Shown: in pieces, positions 47,623 to 55,546 of the stretch
How positions within the stretch are numbered: the first letter of the stretch is position 1
How the letters are laid out: each line of letters begins with the position of its first letter
From: Candidatus Nitrosocaldaceae archaeon
GTDB taxonomy: Archaea; Thermoproteota; Nitrososphaeria; Nitrososphaerales; Nitrosocaldaceae
Assembly (NCBI GenBank): GCA_026002835.1
Contig: BPGC01000009.1
Coordinates: 13,218-77,217, forward strand
DNA: 64,000 bases
Direction of reading: 5' to 3'
Made by a program: the position numbers and the translations under genes
The notes under the pieces: model-generated
The model's database searches: none
The model's input: the letters and a program-made list of their open reading frames with translations, nothing else
What the model was told of the DNA's origin: nothing

Positions 47623-47645
47623 TCAATCAGTATTGATGAGTAAAA

Positions 47646-48209
47646 ATGGCACAGATTCCAGCATTAATACCAAAAGAGGTAGAGATGCAGAGACTGAAGA
47701 AGGTATTGATAATGATCATAGTACTAGGTTCAATAGCAGCAAGTGTAGAGGTAGACAACTTTGTAGATGGTTCTTTACACCAAACAAGTATTAGAGATTC
47801 AGCATTCACACCAGCACACTGGTGGCTATACTCCCACTTTGTAGCATTACCATTAGGCTGGGCTGCAGTAATGATATATGATAGAAGGATACCATCGATG
47901 AGAGGTCCAAACAATACAGTAAACACTGGTTTGAAGGTAACTGTAATTGGTTATCTAGCAACAATGTTCACAATAGGTATCAATGAGATGTGGCACTTCT
48001 GGTTCGTTGAAGAGGTATTCGCAGTTCCAAACCACTGGAGCTTCAACATGGGAGTAGTAGTAGCTTTCATGGGAGCATTAGCATATGTAGTTAGGCTATA
48101 TGTAAGAATGGTAGAGCTTGGTATGGAGACACCACCAAGGAACCCATACGTAGCAGAGATGTACAAGTTAGCATTAGAAGGAAAGCTATACTCAAGAAGC
48201 ATACCTTAA
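47646..48209 (+). CDS. amoC: ammonia monooxygenase subunit C
   Basis: 187 residues, the archaeal AmoC length. The segments DSAFTPAHWWLYSHFVALPL, GINEMWHFWFVEEVF and VPNHWSFNMGVVVAFMGALA, with conserved Asp/His, are the copper-site region known in particulate methane/ammonia monooxygenases. About four to five membrane helices. It is part of the membrane complex that oxidizes ammonia to hydroxylamine. Codons here are visibly richer in AAC, TTC and TAC than neighbours, suggesting selection for high expression. No amoA, amoB or amoX lies in the window. Confidence 0.96.
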   Translation: MAQIPALIPKEVEMQRLKKVLIMIIVLGSIAASVEVDNFVDGSLHQTSIRDSAFTPAHWWLYSHFVALPLGWAAVMIYDRRIPSMRGPNNTVNTGLKVTVIGYLATMFTIGINEMWHFWFVEEVFAVPNHWSFNMGVVVAFMGALAYVVRLYVRMVELGMETPPRNPYVAEMYKLALEGKLYSRSIP

Positions 48210-48231
48210 AATCATTAAATATTATTATTTT

Positions 48232-50094
48232 TTATATTTGTTCAATAGAAGTAGGGTTATCCATACTAGATATATCTCCTAAATCTTCATTCAAGAATTT
48301 AGCTCTTAATACTCTTCTCATTATCTTACCAGTTCTTGTCTTTGGAAGTTCGTTAACAAATATTACATCTTTGGGCATAGCAATCTTTCCCAATCTAGAT
48401 GCTATATATTTTTCAAGTTCTTCCTTACTAACATGATCTTTCTTAACAACATACAATATTATTGCCTCTCCTTTAATTTCATCGGGTATACCTATAGCAG
48501 CCGCTTCTTGCACATTAGGATGTTCTGTTATCACTGCCTCAATCTCTGCACTCGCAATTCTATGTCCTGCAACTTTGATAACATCATCAACTCTACCATG
48601 AAGATACCATAAACCTTTATCAATTGAAGCATAATCTCCATGAAACCATACATCTTTGAATCTAGACCAGTAAATTTCGATGTATCTTTCAGGATCATTC
48701 CATAAACCTCGAGTCATAGCAGGCCAAGGTTGCTTTATAACTAGATAACCTTTCTCTCCTATGATAGAGTTACCGTTATCATCGAATACATCTGCATCTA
48801 CTCCAGGAACTGGACCACCTACAGTGCAGGGTTCTAACTCCATAATGGGTAATGGACTTAATATAGCTCCTCCTATCTCTGTGCCTCCAGATAGGTTCAT
48901 TATTGGACATCTATCCCTTCCTATCTTCTTTAGATACCATAACCATTCATTCTTGTTTATACTCTCACCAGTAGATGCTAACATCCTTAATGAATCTAGT
49001 TTATGAGTAATATCATATTTCATGAATAATCTTATTGCTGTTGGAGCAGTTCCAAATATCGTTACTCTATGTTCATCTATTATATCAAACCAATGATCAT
49101 GTTTAGGATAATCTGGAGCACCATCATAAAGTATAGTAGTTGCTCCTATCAATAATGAGCCATATACACTCCATGTCTGGCCAGTAATCCAACCTATATC
49201 AGCAGGCCAGAATAATATATCATCTTTCTTGAGATCAATAAGGTAAGCAGCTTGCTGTGCAGCAAATGTCATAAACCCTCCATGAACATGTAAAACTCCT
49301 TTTGGCTTACCAGTAGTTCCTGATGTATACAATATAAATAATGGATCTTCAGCATTCATCATCTCACATTTACAACTATTTTCACCATCGAGGATATCGT
49401 TTATTATTATCTCATCATCTCTCTCTATCCTCTTCTTATATTGATAGATCAATACATGATCTATTTTAGATAGTTTCTTTGCTTCTCTTACTATAGATAA
49501 AAGATTTACATACTTACCTCTTCTATAATATCCATCTGTTGTTATTATCACTTTACTATTACAATCACTTATTCTAGATGCTAATGCAGATGATGTAAAT
49601 CCAGAGAATACTACATTATGAATGGCTCCTATCCTTGAACATGCTAAGATAGCTGCTATTGCTTCTATTATCATAGGCATATAGATAGTAACTCTATCGC
49701 CTTTCTTTACATCAAATCTCTTCAATAGATTAGAGAATTTATTAACTAAATTATACAATTCATTATATGTTATAACTTGCTCTTCTCCACTTTCATTTAT
49801 ACAGATATATGCTGGTTTGTTACTAAGATGCTTATCTAAGCAGTTATAAGTTATATTACATATACCATCACTAAACCATCTAGCCCATGGCTTTCCATTA
49901 CTAATATCTAATATCTTTGTATAATCTTTAAACCATTCTAATTCTAGATCATTATTAATAACATCCCAATACCATTCTATGTTCATAGATCTATCTATTA
50001 ATTCATTATAATCATTTATGTCATGCTTATCCATAAAATGTATGATATTACTATTCTCTACTATATCAGTTGGTGGCTTATAGATCATAATCAA
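48232..50094 (-). CDS. AMP-forming acyl-CoA synthetase (Acs-like)
   Basis: 620 residues, the Acs family length. P-loop YTSGTTGKPKG at 256-266, the PADIGWITGQTW and YGSLLIGATTILYDG segments of acetyl/propionyl-CoA synthetases, and the C-terminal Lys in RTGKIMRRVLR (residue about 593, acetylated in Acs) are present. The usual WWQTETG motif is replaced by NLSGGTEIGG (400-409), so the acyl pocket lacks the Trp that limits acetate enzymes. Acetate, propionate or a larger acid is possible. It could also serve 3-hydroxypropionate activation, but that is inference. Confidence 0.82.
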   Translation of the reverse strand: MIMIYKPPTDIVENSNIIHFMDKHDINDYNELIDRSMNIEWYWDVINNDLELEWFKDYTKILDISNGKPWARWFSDGICNITYNCLDKHLSNKPAYICINESGEEQVITYNELYNLVNKFSNLLKRFDVKKGDRVTIYMPMIIEAIAAILACSRIGAIHNVVFSGFTSSALASRISDCNSKVIITTDGYYRRGKYVNLLSIVREAKKLSKIDHVLIYQYKKRIERDDEIIINDILDGENSCKCEMMNAEDPLFILYTSGTTGKPKGVLHVHGGFMTFAAQQAAYLIDLKKDDILFWPADIGWITGQTWSVYGSLLIGATTILYDGAPDYPKHDHWFDIIDEHRVTIFGTAPTAIRLFMKYDITHKLDSLRMLASTGESINKNEWLWYLKKIGRDRCPIMNLSGGTEIGGAILSPLPIMELEPCTVGGPVPGVDADVFDDNGNSIIGEKGYLVIKQPWPAMTRGLWNDPERYIEIYWSRFKDVWFHGDYASIDKGLWYLHGRVDDVIKVAGHRIASAEIEAVITEHPNVQEAAAIGIPDEIKGEAIILYVVKKDHVSKEELEKYIASRLGKIAMPKDVIFVNELPKTRTGKIMRRVLRAKFLNEDLGDISSMDNPTSIEQI

Positions 50095-50136
50095 GAAATA
50101 TTTAGACTAATATTAGTGTGTTATCTTAGTAGCAAT

Positions 50137-51321
50137 ATGCTTGAAGATATAAGAGAAAGAGTCTCAAGAACCTTGGATTTAGGTCCACAGATAGAACTCT
50201 CATTAGATGCTAGTAGAAGGTTTCTTTCTAGGCATATAAATAAGAAGATAAGATTGGTAGTGCTCATAATAGATATAGCTGGCTCTACCCAACTAAGTTT
50301 AACGATGCCTACCAAGGTTTTGGCTAGGATAATTCAATTATTCTCACAAGAGATGGGGCTAGTTGCAAATAGATATGGAGGATATGTATTAAAATATGTT
50401 GGAGATTCTGTAATAACCTTCTTCCCTGCAGAATTTGATATTCAAAAGGCATGTATGAATGCTATAGCAGCTGCGAAGGAGATGCAGATAATAATTGATA
50501 AATGCATAAATCCAGAACTAGAGAAGAGATCTTATCCAAAGATAAGAACCAAGATTAGTATAAACGTAGGTTCAGATCTTATAGTATTGTATGGCAAAAG
50601 TCCAACTTCCCATATAGATATAGTTGGTCCTACAATAAGTGTAGCAGCAAAAGTAATGTTAAGTGCTCCGCCATCAAGTATAATAATAACTGAACATGTC
50701 TATAATCATTTAAACGTAAAGGAATTATTTAAAGAGATAAAGCAAGATAATATATTACTAGGTGATCTAAAATTATATAAAGCGAGCATAAAAGATACTC
50801 TAGAAGGTTATTTAGATGGTAAAGCTATAATTTACAAAGCTATAGATGAGTTAGGTATAGATAGCATCAATAAACCATCATTAGCAATCAAAAAGATATT
50901 AGATAATACTATAAAAGAAGGATATGATCAAGAGATATATAGAGTAATAGCAATAGCACTGATGCATTTTATGTTATCTAAATTTACATTACCTAGTGAA
51001 AGGAAAGTTACTATAAATAATCATATAATAGATATAGTTATACCATCATCAAGGGTATTAAAGGATAATCCAAAGAACGCATTAATCCTAGCTTTTCCTG
51101 ATGAAAAATTTGATATTGAAGGGTTATTAAAGATTCAGCCATATAAAGAGAATATATGGATCATATTTGGCTATGATGCTGATATAAGCAAGTATAAAGA
51201 TTTCAAAGTATACATGCCTGATCAATTTGGAAAAGGAATAGCATTATCGTTAATAATAGATGATATAAATCAGTTCCTTAAAGATAAGCGTATTAGAGAC
51301 TTTAAGATATTACCATCATAA
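50137..51321 (+). CDS. class III adenylate/guanylate cyclase-domain protein
   Basis: 394 residues from the ATG giving MLEDIRERV; the longer frame upstream would overlap the divergent acyl-CoA synthetase and is not needed. Metal-binding Asp46 (LIIDIAGST) and Asp90 (YVGDSVITFFP) are present, with KYVGD and NVGSDLIVLYG as usual in class III catalytic folds. The C-terminal 190 residues are unrecognised. The product nucleotide cannot be told. It ends one base before the convergent cdvB stop. Confidence 0.82.
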   Translation: MLEDIRERVSRTLDLGPQIELSLDASRRFLSRHINKKIRLVVLIIDIAGSTQLSLTMPTKVLARIIQLFSQEMGLVANRYGGYVLKYVGDSVITFFPAEFDIQKACMNAIAAAKEMQIIIDKCINPELEKRSYPKIRTKISINVGSDLIVLYGKSPTSHIDIVGPTISVAAKVMLSAPPSSIIITEHVYNHLNVKELFKEIKQDNILLGDLKLYKASIKDTLEGYLDGKAIIYKAIDELGIDSINKPSLAIKKILDNTIKEGYDQEIYRVIAIALMHFMLSKFTLPSERKVTINNHIIDIVIPSSRVLKDNPKNALILAFPDEKFDIEGLLKIQPYKENIWIIFGYDADISKYKDFKVYMPDQFGKGIALSLIIDDINQFLKDKRIRDFKILPS

Positions 51322-51903
51322 TTAACGTTTCATCATATCTTCAACTTCTTTCAACTTCTGCTCTATAGATACATCTAAATTCTTCTCCTCAACTGTACTC
51401 TCACTATCTAGTATCTTCATAACTTCTGCTACTTTCTGATCATTAAACTCTCCATTTGATAATATACTCTCATTAGCTGTATCGACTACTACAGATAATA
51501 CTTCTTCTAACCCTTCTGCTTTCTCCATAGCTTTTTCAAACTCTCCTTGCATCTTTGTAATCTTTGAAGCATCTGGTCCTTCTGCAATTGAGTTAGCTAT
51601 ATCTTTAGTAAATGTTATGAACGAAGATGAGATCTTTACCAACTCTTTTTGGGCTTCGGCTTCTTCCATAAGCAATAATAGCTTTTTTGCTTGATTGATT
51701 CTACTCTCTAGTGCTAAGAACTTTATAGCCTGCCTTCTAACTAATTTGTCATCTCCTAACTTCTTTGCTTCTTTACCCAAGGTAAATATCCTTTTCTGTA
51801 ATCTTTCCAGATTAACTATATAATTCTGTAACATAATCTTAGCTTTCCTAGCCCTAATCTTCCTCTCCATCTCTTTCTCTCTCTTAGATTTAAATAAGCC
51901 CAA
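51322..51903 (-). CDS. cdvB: CdvB-family ESCRT-III (Snf7) protein
   Basis: 193 residues. A basic N-terminus (FKSKREKEMERKIRARKAK) leads into the long Snf7 helical hairpin (LQNYIVNLERLQKRIFTLGKEA onward) and the acidic second half ending EQKLKEVEDMMKR, an Arg/Met-ended helix reminiscent of MIM1 tails that bind Vps4 MIT domains. No winged-helix tail like Sulfolobus CdvB. It polymerises at the division site. It is divergent from cdvC across 121 bases, which strongly supports the call. Confidence 0.88.
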   Translation of the reverse strand: MGLFKSKREKEMERKIRARKAKIMLQNYIVNLERLQKRIFTLGKEAKKLGDDKLVRRQAIKFLALESRINQAKKLLLLMEEAEAQKELVKISSSFITFTKDIANSIAEGPDASKITKMQGEFEKAMEKAEGLEEVLSVVVDTANESILSNGEFNDQKVAEVMKILDSESTVEEKNLDVSIEQKLKEVEDMMKR

Positions 51904-51942
51904 CTTTACTATTATACTAATTAAATTATTTAACCTTTTTTA

Positions 51943-51980
51943 TTATCTACTAACCTTTAGTAAATTTATAGGTTAGATAA
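51943..51980. promoter_or_regulatory. imperfect inverted repeat between cdvB and cdvC
   Basis: Left arm TTATCTACTAACCT (51943-51956) and right arm AGGTTAGATAA (51970-51980) are complementary over 11 pairs with a three-base bulge. The position, midway between two divergent division genes, suits a regulator site. Nothing else is known; AT-rich sequence makes chance pairing possible. Confidence 0.35.
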
Positions 51981-52024
51981 TTTAGATAAAAAACCTTAAG
52001 AGTATTTTTAATAAAACTTGTATT

Positions 52025-53086
52025 ATGTATAATGGCTTACTATTAAGAAAAGCTAATGAGTATATAGATATAGCGTTAGAGAAGGAGCGAGCAAAAAAGT
52101 ATGAGGCATCTAGGGAATACTATATAATGGCTGCTAAACTTATGCTTGAGAGTGCTAAAAATGCTGATGAGAAGATTAAGCAGATAAGATTGCTCAATGC
52201 TGAGAAACTCATGTTAAAGGCTAAGCAGTTGAAGAGTAATATTGAGATTGAATATAATTATGAGACTAATATTAAACCATTAGATGAAAAGCCAAAGATA
52301 CGATTTGATGATATAGCTGGGTTAGATGATGTTAAAGAAAAGATCAGAGATCTCATTATTACACCATTTTTCTATCCAGAAAAGGCTAGGAAATGGAATA
52401 TTAAGATAGGAGGGAGTATATTATTATATGGTCCTCCAGGAACTGGTAAAACACTGCTAGCAAAAGCGGTTGCTAGTGAATTAGATGCAAAATTCTTTTA
52501 CATAAAGGCTAGTGATATAATGTCAAAATGGGTAGGAGAGAGCGAACAAAGGATAGCAGAATTATTTAGAACCGCTAGAAGAGATAGATCTATAATATTC
52601 ATAGATGAGATCGATGCATTACTTCCAAAAAGAACTAATAACTCAGTGATGCAGAGAATCGTTCCACAGTTCCTAACCGAATTGGATGGAATGGAAGATA
52701 ACAATAATCTCTTATTAATAGCAGCAACCAATATACCATGGAATCTAGATCCAGCGGCATTAAGATCTGGAAGGTTTGATTTTAAATTCTATATACCATT
52801 ACCAGATTTTGCTGCTAGAAAGAAGATCTTCGAACTTAACCTATCTATACCAAATAATGTAGATTTTGATCTATTAGCACAAGAGACAGAAGGCTATAAT
52901 GGTTCTGATATAAAATTGATATGTGAAGAGGCAAAAAGATTGATGTTCAAGAATGATATAAATGGATTAGATCCTATATTAACAAACGATGATATGCTTT
53001 ATATCATAAATAATATAAAACCATCAATAGATGCATCATTACTAAAACTTTATGATGATTATAGGAATGCGGGGGGTGGGATTTGA
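52025..53086 (+). CDS. cdvC: CdvC, Vps4-like AAA ATPase
   Basis: 353 residues. The N-terminal MIT helices (1-70) bind ESCRT-III tails. AAA motifs: Walker A GPPGTGKT at 136-143, pore KWVGESE, Walker B IIFIDEID at 190-197, and SRH-type AATNIPWNLDPAALRSGRFD. It remodels CdvB filaments during division. The last residues (NAGGGI) and the TGA are read from the antisense of the tRNA-Leu T-arm; the 3' end overlaps that tRNA by 19 bases. Confidence 0.94.
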   Translation: MYNGLLLRKANEYIDIALEKERAKKYEASREYYIMAAKLMLESAKNADEKIKQIRLLNAEKLMLKAKQLKSNIEIEYNYETNIKPLDEKPKIRFDDIAGLDDVKEKIRDLIITPFFYPEKARKWNIKIGGSILLYGPPGTGKTLLAKAVASELDAKFFYIKASDIMSKWVGESEQRIAELFRTARRDRSIIFIDEIDALLPKRTNNSVMQRIVPQFLTELDGMEDNNNLLLIAATNIPWNLDPAALRSGRFDFKFYIPLPDFAARKKIFELNLSIPNNVDFDLLAQETEGYNGSDIKLICEEAKRLMFKNDINGLDPILTNDDMLYIINNIKPSIDASLLKLYDDYRNAGGGI

Positions 53087-53165
53087 ACCCACGAACCCCT
53101 AAGGGATGAGGTTTCTCATAATTATTCTGAGCCTCACGCCGTTGACCAGGCTTGGCGACCCCCGC
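53068..53165 (-). tRNA. tRNA-Leu (CAG) with 13-base intron
   Basis: Minus strand: acceptor GCGGGGG/CCCCCGC, long class II variable arm, anticodon stem TGAGG/CCTCA, T-stem GTGGG/CCCAC with loop TTCAAAT, discriminator A. The anticodon loop is CTCAGA, intron, A, giving anticodon CAG. The mature length is 85 bases. The 3' end overlaps cdvC by 19 bases. Confidence 0.93.
53113..53125 (-). other. canonical tRNA intron at 37/38
   Basis: The minus-strand insert is ATAATTATGAGAA. Exon CTCA (32-35) pairs with intron TGAG as the central helix; the 5' bulge is G36-A37-A and the 3' bulge is A-A-A38. This is a textbook archaeal bulge-helix-bulge. Confidence 0.88.
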
Positions 53166-53195
53166 TTATTGATATTAATAAAATTATGATAATAT

Positions 53196-53978
53196 TTATT
53201 TTGTAGATAAACCACCATCAATTACTAGTATAGTTCCAGTAACCCAACTAGCTTCATCAGATGCTAGATATAATATGCCATATGTTACATCATCTGGTTC
53301 TCCAATTCTTCCTAAAGGTTGAGCAGCATTTAATACCTTCCTTGCTTGTTCATCCTCCAAGTATGGTTCTAAGAACTTGCTTCTAACAGTTCCTGGGCAT
53401 ACACAGTTACATCTTATATTATATTCAGCATATTCTAATGCTATACTCTTTGTAAACATTATAACTCCAGCCTTGGTTGAATTATAAACTGCCAATGGGA
53501 CTTTCTCCATAGCTCTCATACCAGCTACTGAGGATATGTTAACTATAGATCCATATTTCCTCTCCATCATGAATGGTAATACAGCTCTAGTAACTCTAAA
53601 TGTTCCTATAAGGTTAGTATCTATCAATTGCTGCCATAGATCATCTGTAGTTTTATGGAACTCAATTGGATCATTTGTAAAACCAGCATTATTAATTAAT
53701 ATATCTATCCTATCAAACTTATTTATGGATAAATTAACCGCAGCTTGAACCTCTTCTTCATCTGTTATATCAGTTCTAATTGGAAATACTTCTATATTGT
53801 ATTTAGATGTTAATTCCGTAGATAAACTCTTAAGTTTATTCTGATTTCTTCCTAATAATATTAGAGATGCACCCTCTTTAGCAAATAATCTAGAGATACT
53901 ATTTCCTATACTTCCAGTAGCACCAGTTATTAGTGCAACTTTATTATCTAGTCTCAAGTTGAATATTTTTAAAGACAT
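53196..53978 (-). CDS. SDR-family oxidoreductase (FabG-like)
   Basis: 260 residues. GATGSIGNSISRLF (coenzyme loop), NNAG in ILINNAGFT, Ser in NISSVAG and the Tyr-x3-Lys in VYNSTKAG are intact. PGTVRSKF and the C-terminal GSW/TGTILVIDGG strand match classical SDRs. Substrate unknown; 3-oxoacyl reductase or a sugar/alcohol dehydrogenase is possible. It lies 22 bases after the ABC permease gene on the same strand. Confidence 0.82.
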   Translation of the reverse strand: MSLKIFNLRLDNKVALITGATGSIGNSISRLFAKEGASLILLGRNQNKLKSLSTELTSKYNIEVFPIRTDITDEEEVQAAVNLSINKFDRIDILINNAGFTNDPIEFHKTTDDLWQQLIDTNLIGTFRVTRAVLPFMMERKYGSIVNISSVAGMRAMEKVPLAVYNSTKAGVIMFTKSIALEYAEYNIRCNCVCPGTVRSKFLEPYLEDEQARKVLNAAQPLGRIGEPDDVTYGILYLASDEASWVTGTILVIDGGLSTK

Positions 53979-54000
53979 TGATCATATTTATCTGTTTATA

Positions 54001-54768
54001 TTATCTCATGCCATATCTAGCAGCTATCTTTCTCTCTATTCTAGAGAATATAAGACTATCCATAGCTAATCCTATACCCATTATAACTAGCATTATAGCT
54101 ATAACTTGAGCCATATTATATATATTCCTAGCAGCTATAAGTAAGAATCCTACTCCTAATAATGCAAAAAGCATCTCTGCGCTTATTAAGCCTCTCCAAG
54201 CGAATGACCATGCTTGTCTCAATCCTGATATTAGGTATGGCAGAGCTGCTGGTAGAACAACTTCATATAATAATGTAAAACCTTTCGCTCCCATATTTGT
54301 AGCTGCTTTTATATATATAGGAGGAACATTCTTTATTCCAGTATAAGTTGACATTGCTACTGAGAATATAGTACTAGCAATTATGACAAATATTATACCC
54401 ATATCATTTATTCCAAACCATATTAAGCCTATTGGTACCCATGCCATGCTAGGTATAGACTGTAAACCTAATACCAATGAACCTAAAGTATCATAAACAG
54501 TTTTATATTTAGCCATATAATAGCCTAAAGCAAAACCTATACTTATTGCAATGATAAATCCTATTAGCAATCTTATAAAACTAGTTCCTATAGCATATGG
54601 CAAAGTTCCATTTATTATTAATAATCCTAAACTCTCGCCAACTTGGAATGGAGATGGTAATATCAATTCTGGAACTATATCTGCTAGATAGATGCTATGC
54701 CAGATAATAACTATTATAGCATAGAATATCAGTTTTTTTATTATTGATGATCTTATTATCTTACTCAT
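54001..54768 (-). CDS. SsuC/TauC-type ABC permease
   Basis: 255 residues, about six membrane helices. The EAA-type loop AATNMGAKGFTLLYEVVLPAALPYLI contacts the ATPase, as in nitrate/sulfonate/taurine permeases. It overlaps the ATPase gene by 8 bases. Substrate not defined. Confidence 0.85.
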   Translation of the reverse strand: MSKIIRSSIIKKLIFYAIIVIIWHSIYLADIVPELILPSPFQVGESLGLLIINGTLPYAIGTSFIRLLIGFIIAISIGFALGYYMAKYKTVYDTLGSLVLGLQSIPSMAWVPIGLIWFGINDMGIIFVIIASTIFSVAMSTYTGIKNVPPIYIKAATNMGAKGFTLLYEVVLPAALPYLISGLRQAWSFAWRGLISAEMLFALLGVGFLLIAARNIYNMAQVIAIMLVIMGIGLAMDSLIFSRIERKIAARYGMR

Positions 54769-55546
54769 TCTTCTCTTCCTTCATAGCTGCTATAACTTCA
54801 CTCTTTAAAGCTTCTAATACCATACTAGAGTATTTGTTCAAGTTTGGGTCTTCCATAAGTCGAGGTCTTCTATAATCTATCTTAAGCTCCTTCTTTATAG
54901 TAGCTGGTCTGTGTGTAAATACTATAACTCTATCACCTAAACATACAGATTCTCCTATTGTATGAGTTACAAACAATATAGTCTTCCTAGTCTTCTGCCA
55001 TAATAATTGTAACTCAACTAATAACAGATCTCTAGTCTGAGCATCTAAGGCAGCGAAAGGTTCATCCATAAGTAATATCTCTGGATCCATAGCTAATGCT
55101 CTAGCAATCGCTACTCGCTGTCTCATACCTATAGATAATTGATAAATATAAGAATCAGCAAACTTTTCTAACTGCATCATACTTAGATAATGCATAGCTA
55201 TCTCTCTTCTCTTCTTCTTCTCTACACCAGCTATCTTTAAACCGAATTCTACATTATCTATTACAGTAAGCCATGGAAATAGAGCCCCTTCTTGGAATAC
55301 CATGAGTCTATCTGGACTGGTGCCAGATATTGGCCTACCATCTAGTATAATCTCACCTTCATCTGGTTGTTCTAAACCAGCAATTATATTCAATAATGTA
55401 CTCTTACCACAACCAGACGGTCCTACTAAACATACAAACTCTCCATCTTCAACGTTAAGGTTTACATTGCATATAGCTTTAACTCTACCGTTATTCTGCT
55501 CATAATATTTTACTATATTTCTCAGTTCTAATTTAGCCATCATCAT
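54761..55546 (-). CDS. SsuB/TauB-type ABC ATPase
   Basis: 261 residues. Walker A GPSGCGKST, Q-loop FQEGALFPW, signature LSIGMRQRVAIARAL (the first Ser-Gly replaced by Ser-Ile-Gly), Walker B ILLMDEPFAALD and switch His in VTHTIGES. It overlaps both neighbours in the binding-protein/ATPase/permease operon. Import of sulfonates, nitrate, or a similar anion is the family norm. Confidence 0.9.
   Translation of the reverse strand: MMMAKLELRNIVKYYEQNNGRVKAICNVNLNVEDGEFVCLVGPSGCGKSTLLNIIAGLEQPDEGEIILDGRPISGTSPDRLMVFQEGALFPWLTVIDNVEFGLKIAGVEKKKRREIAMHYLSMMQLEKFADSYIYQLSIGMRQRVAIARALAMDPEILLMDEPFAALDAQTRDLLLVELQLLWQKTRKTILFVTHTIGESVCLGDRVIVFTHRPATIKKELKIDYRRPRLMEDPNLNKYSSMVLEALKSEVIAAMKEEKNE

Noticed and set aside
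50023..50136. Upstream extension of the cyclase gene by 38 codons
   Set aside because: It would overlap the start of the divergent acyl-CoA synthetase and adds Trp/Tyr/Ile-rich sequence with no family match; the ATG at 50137 fits better.
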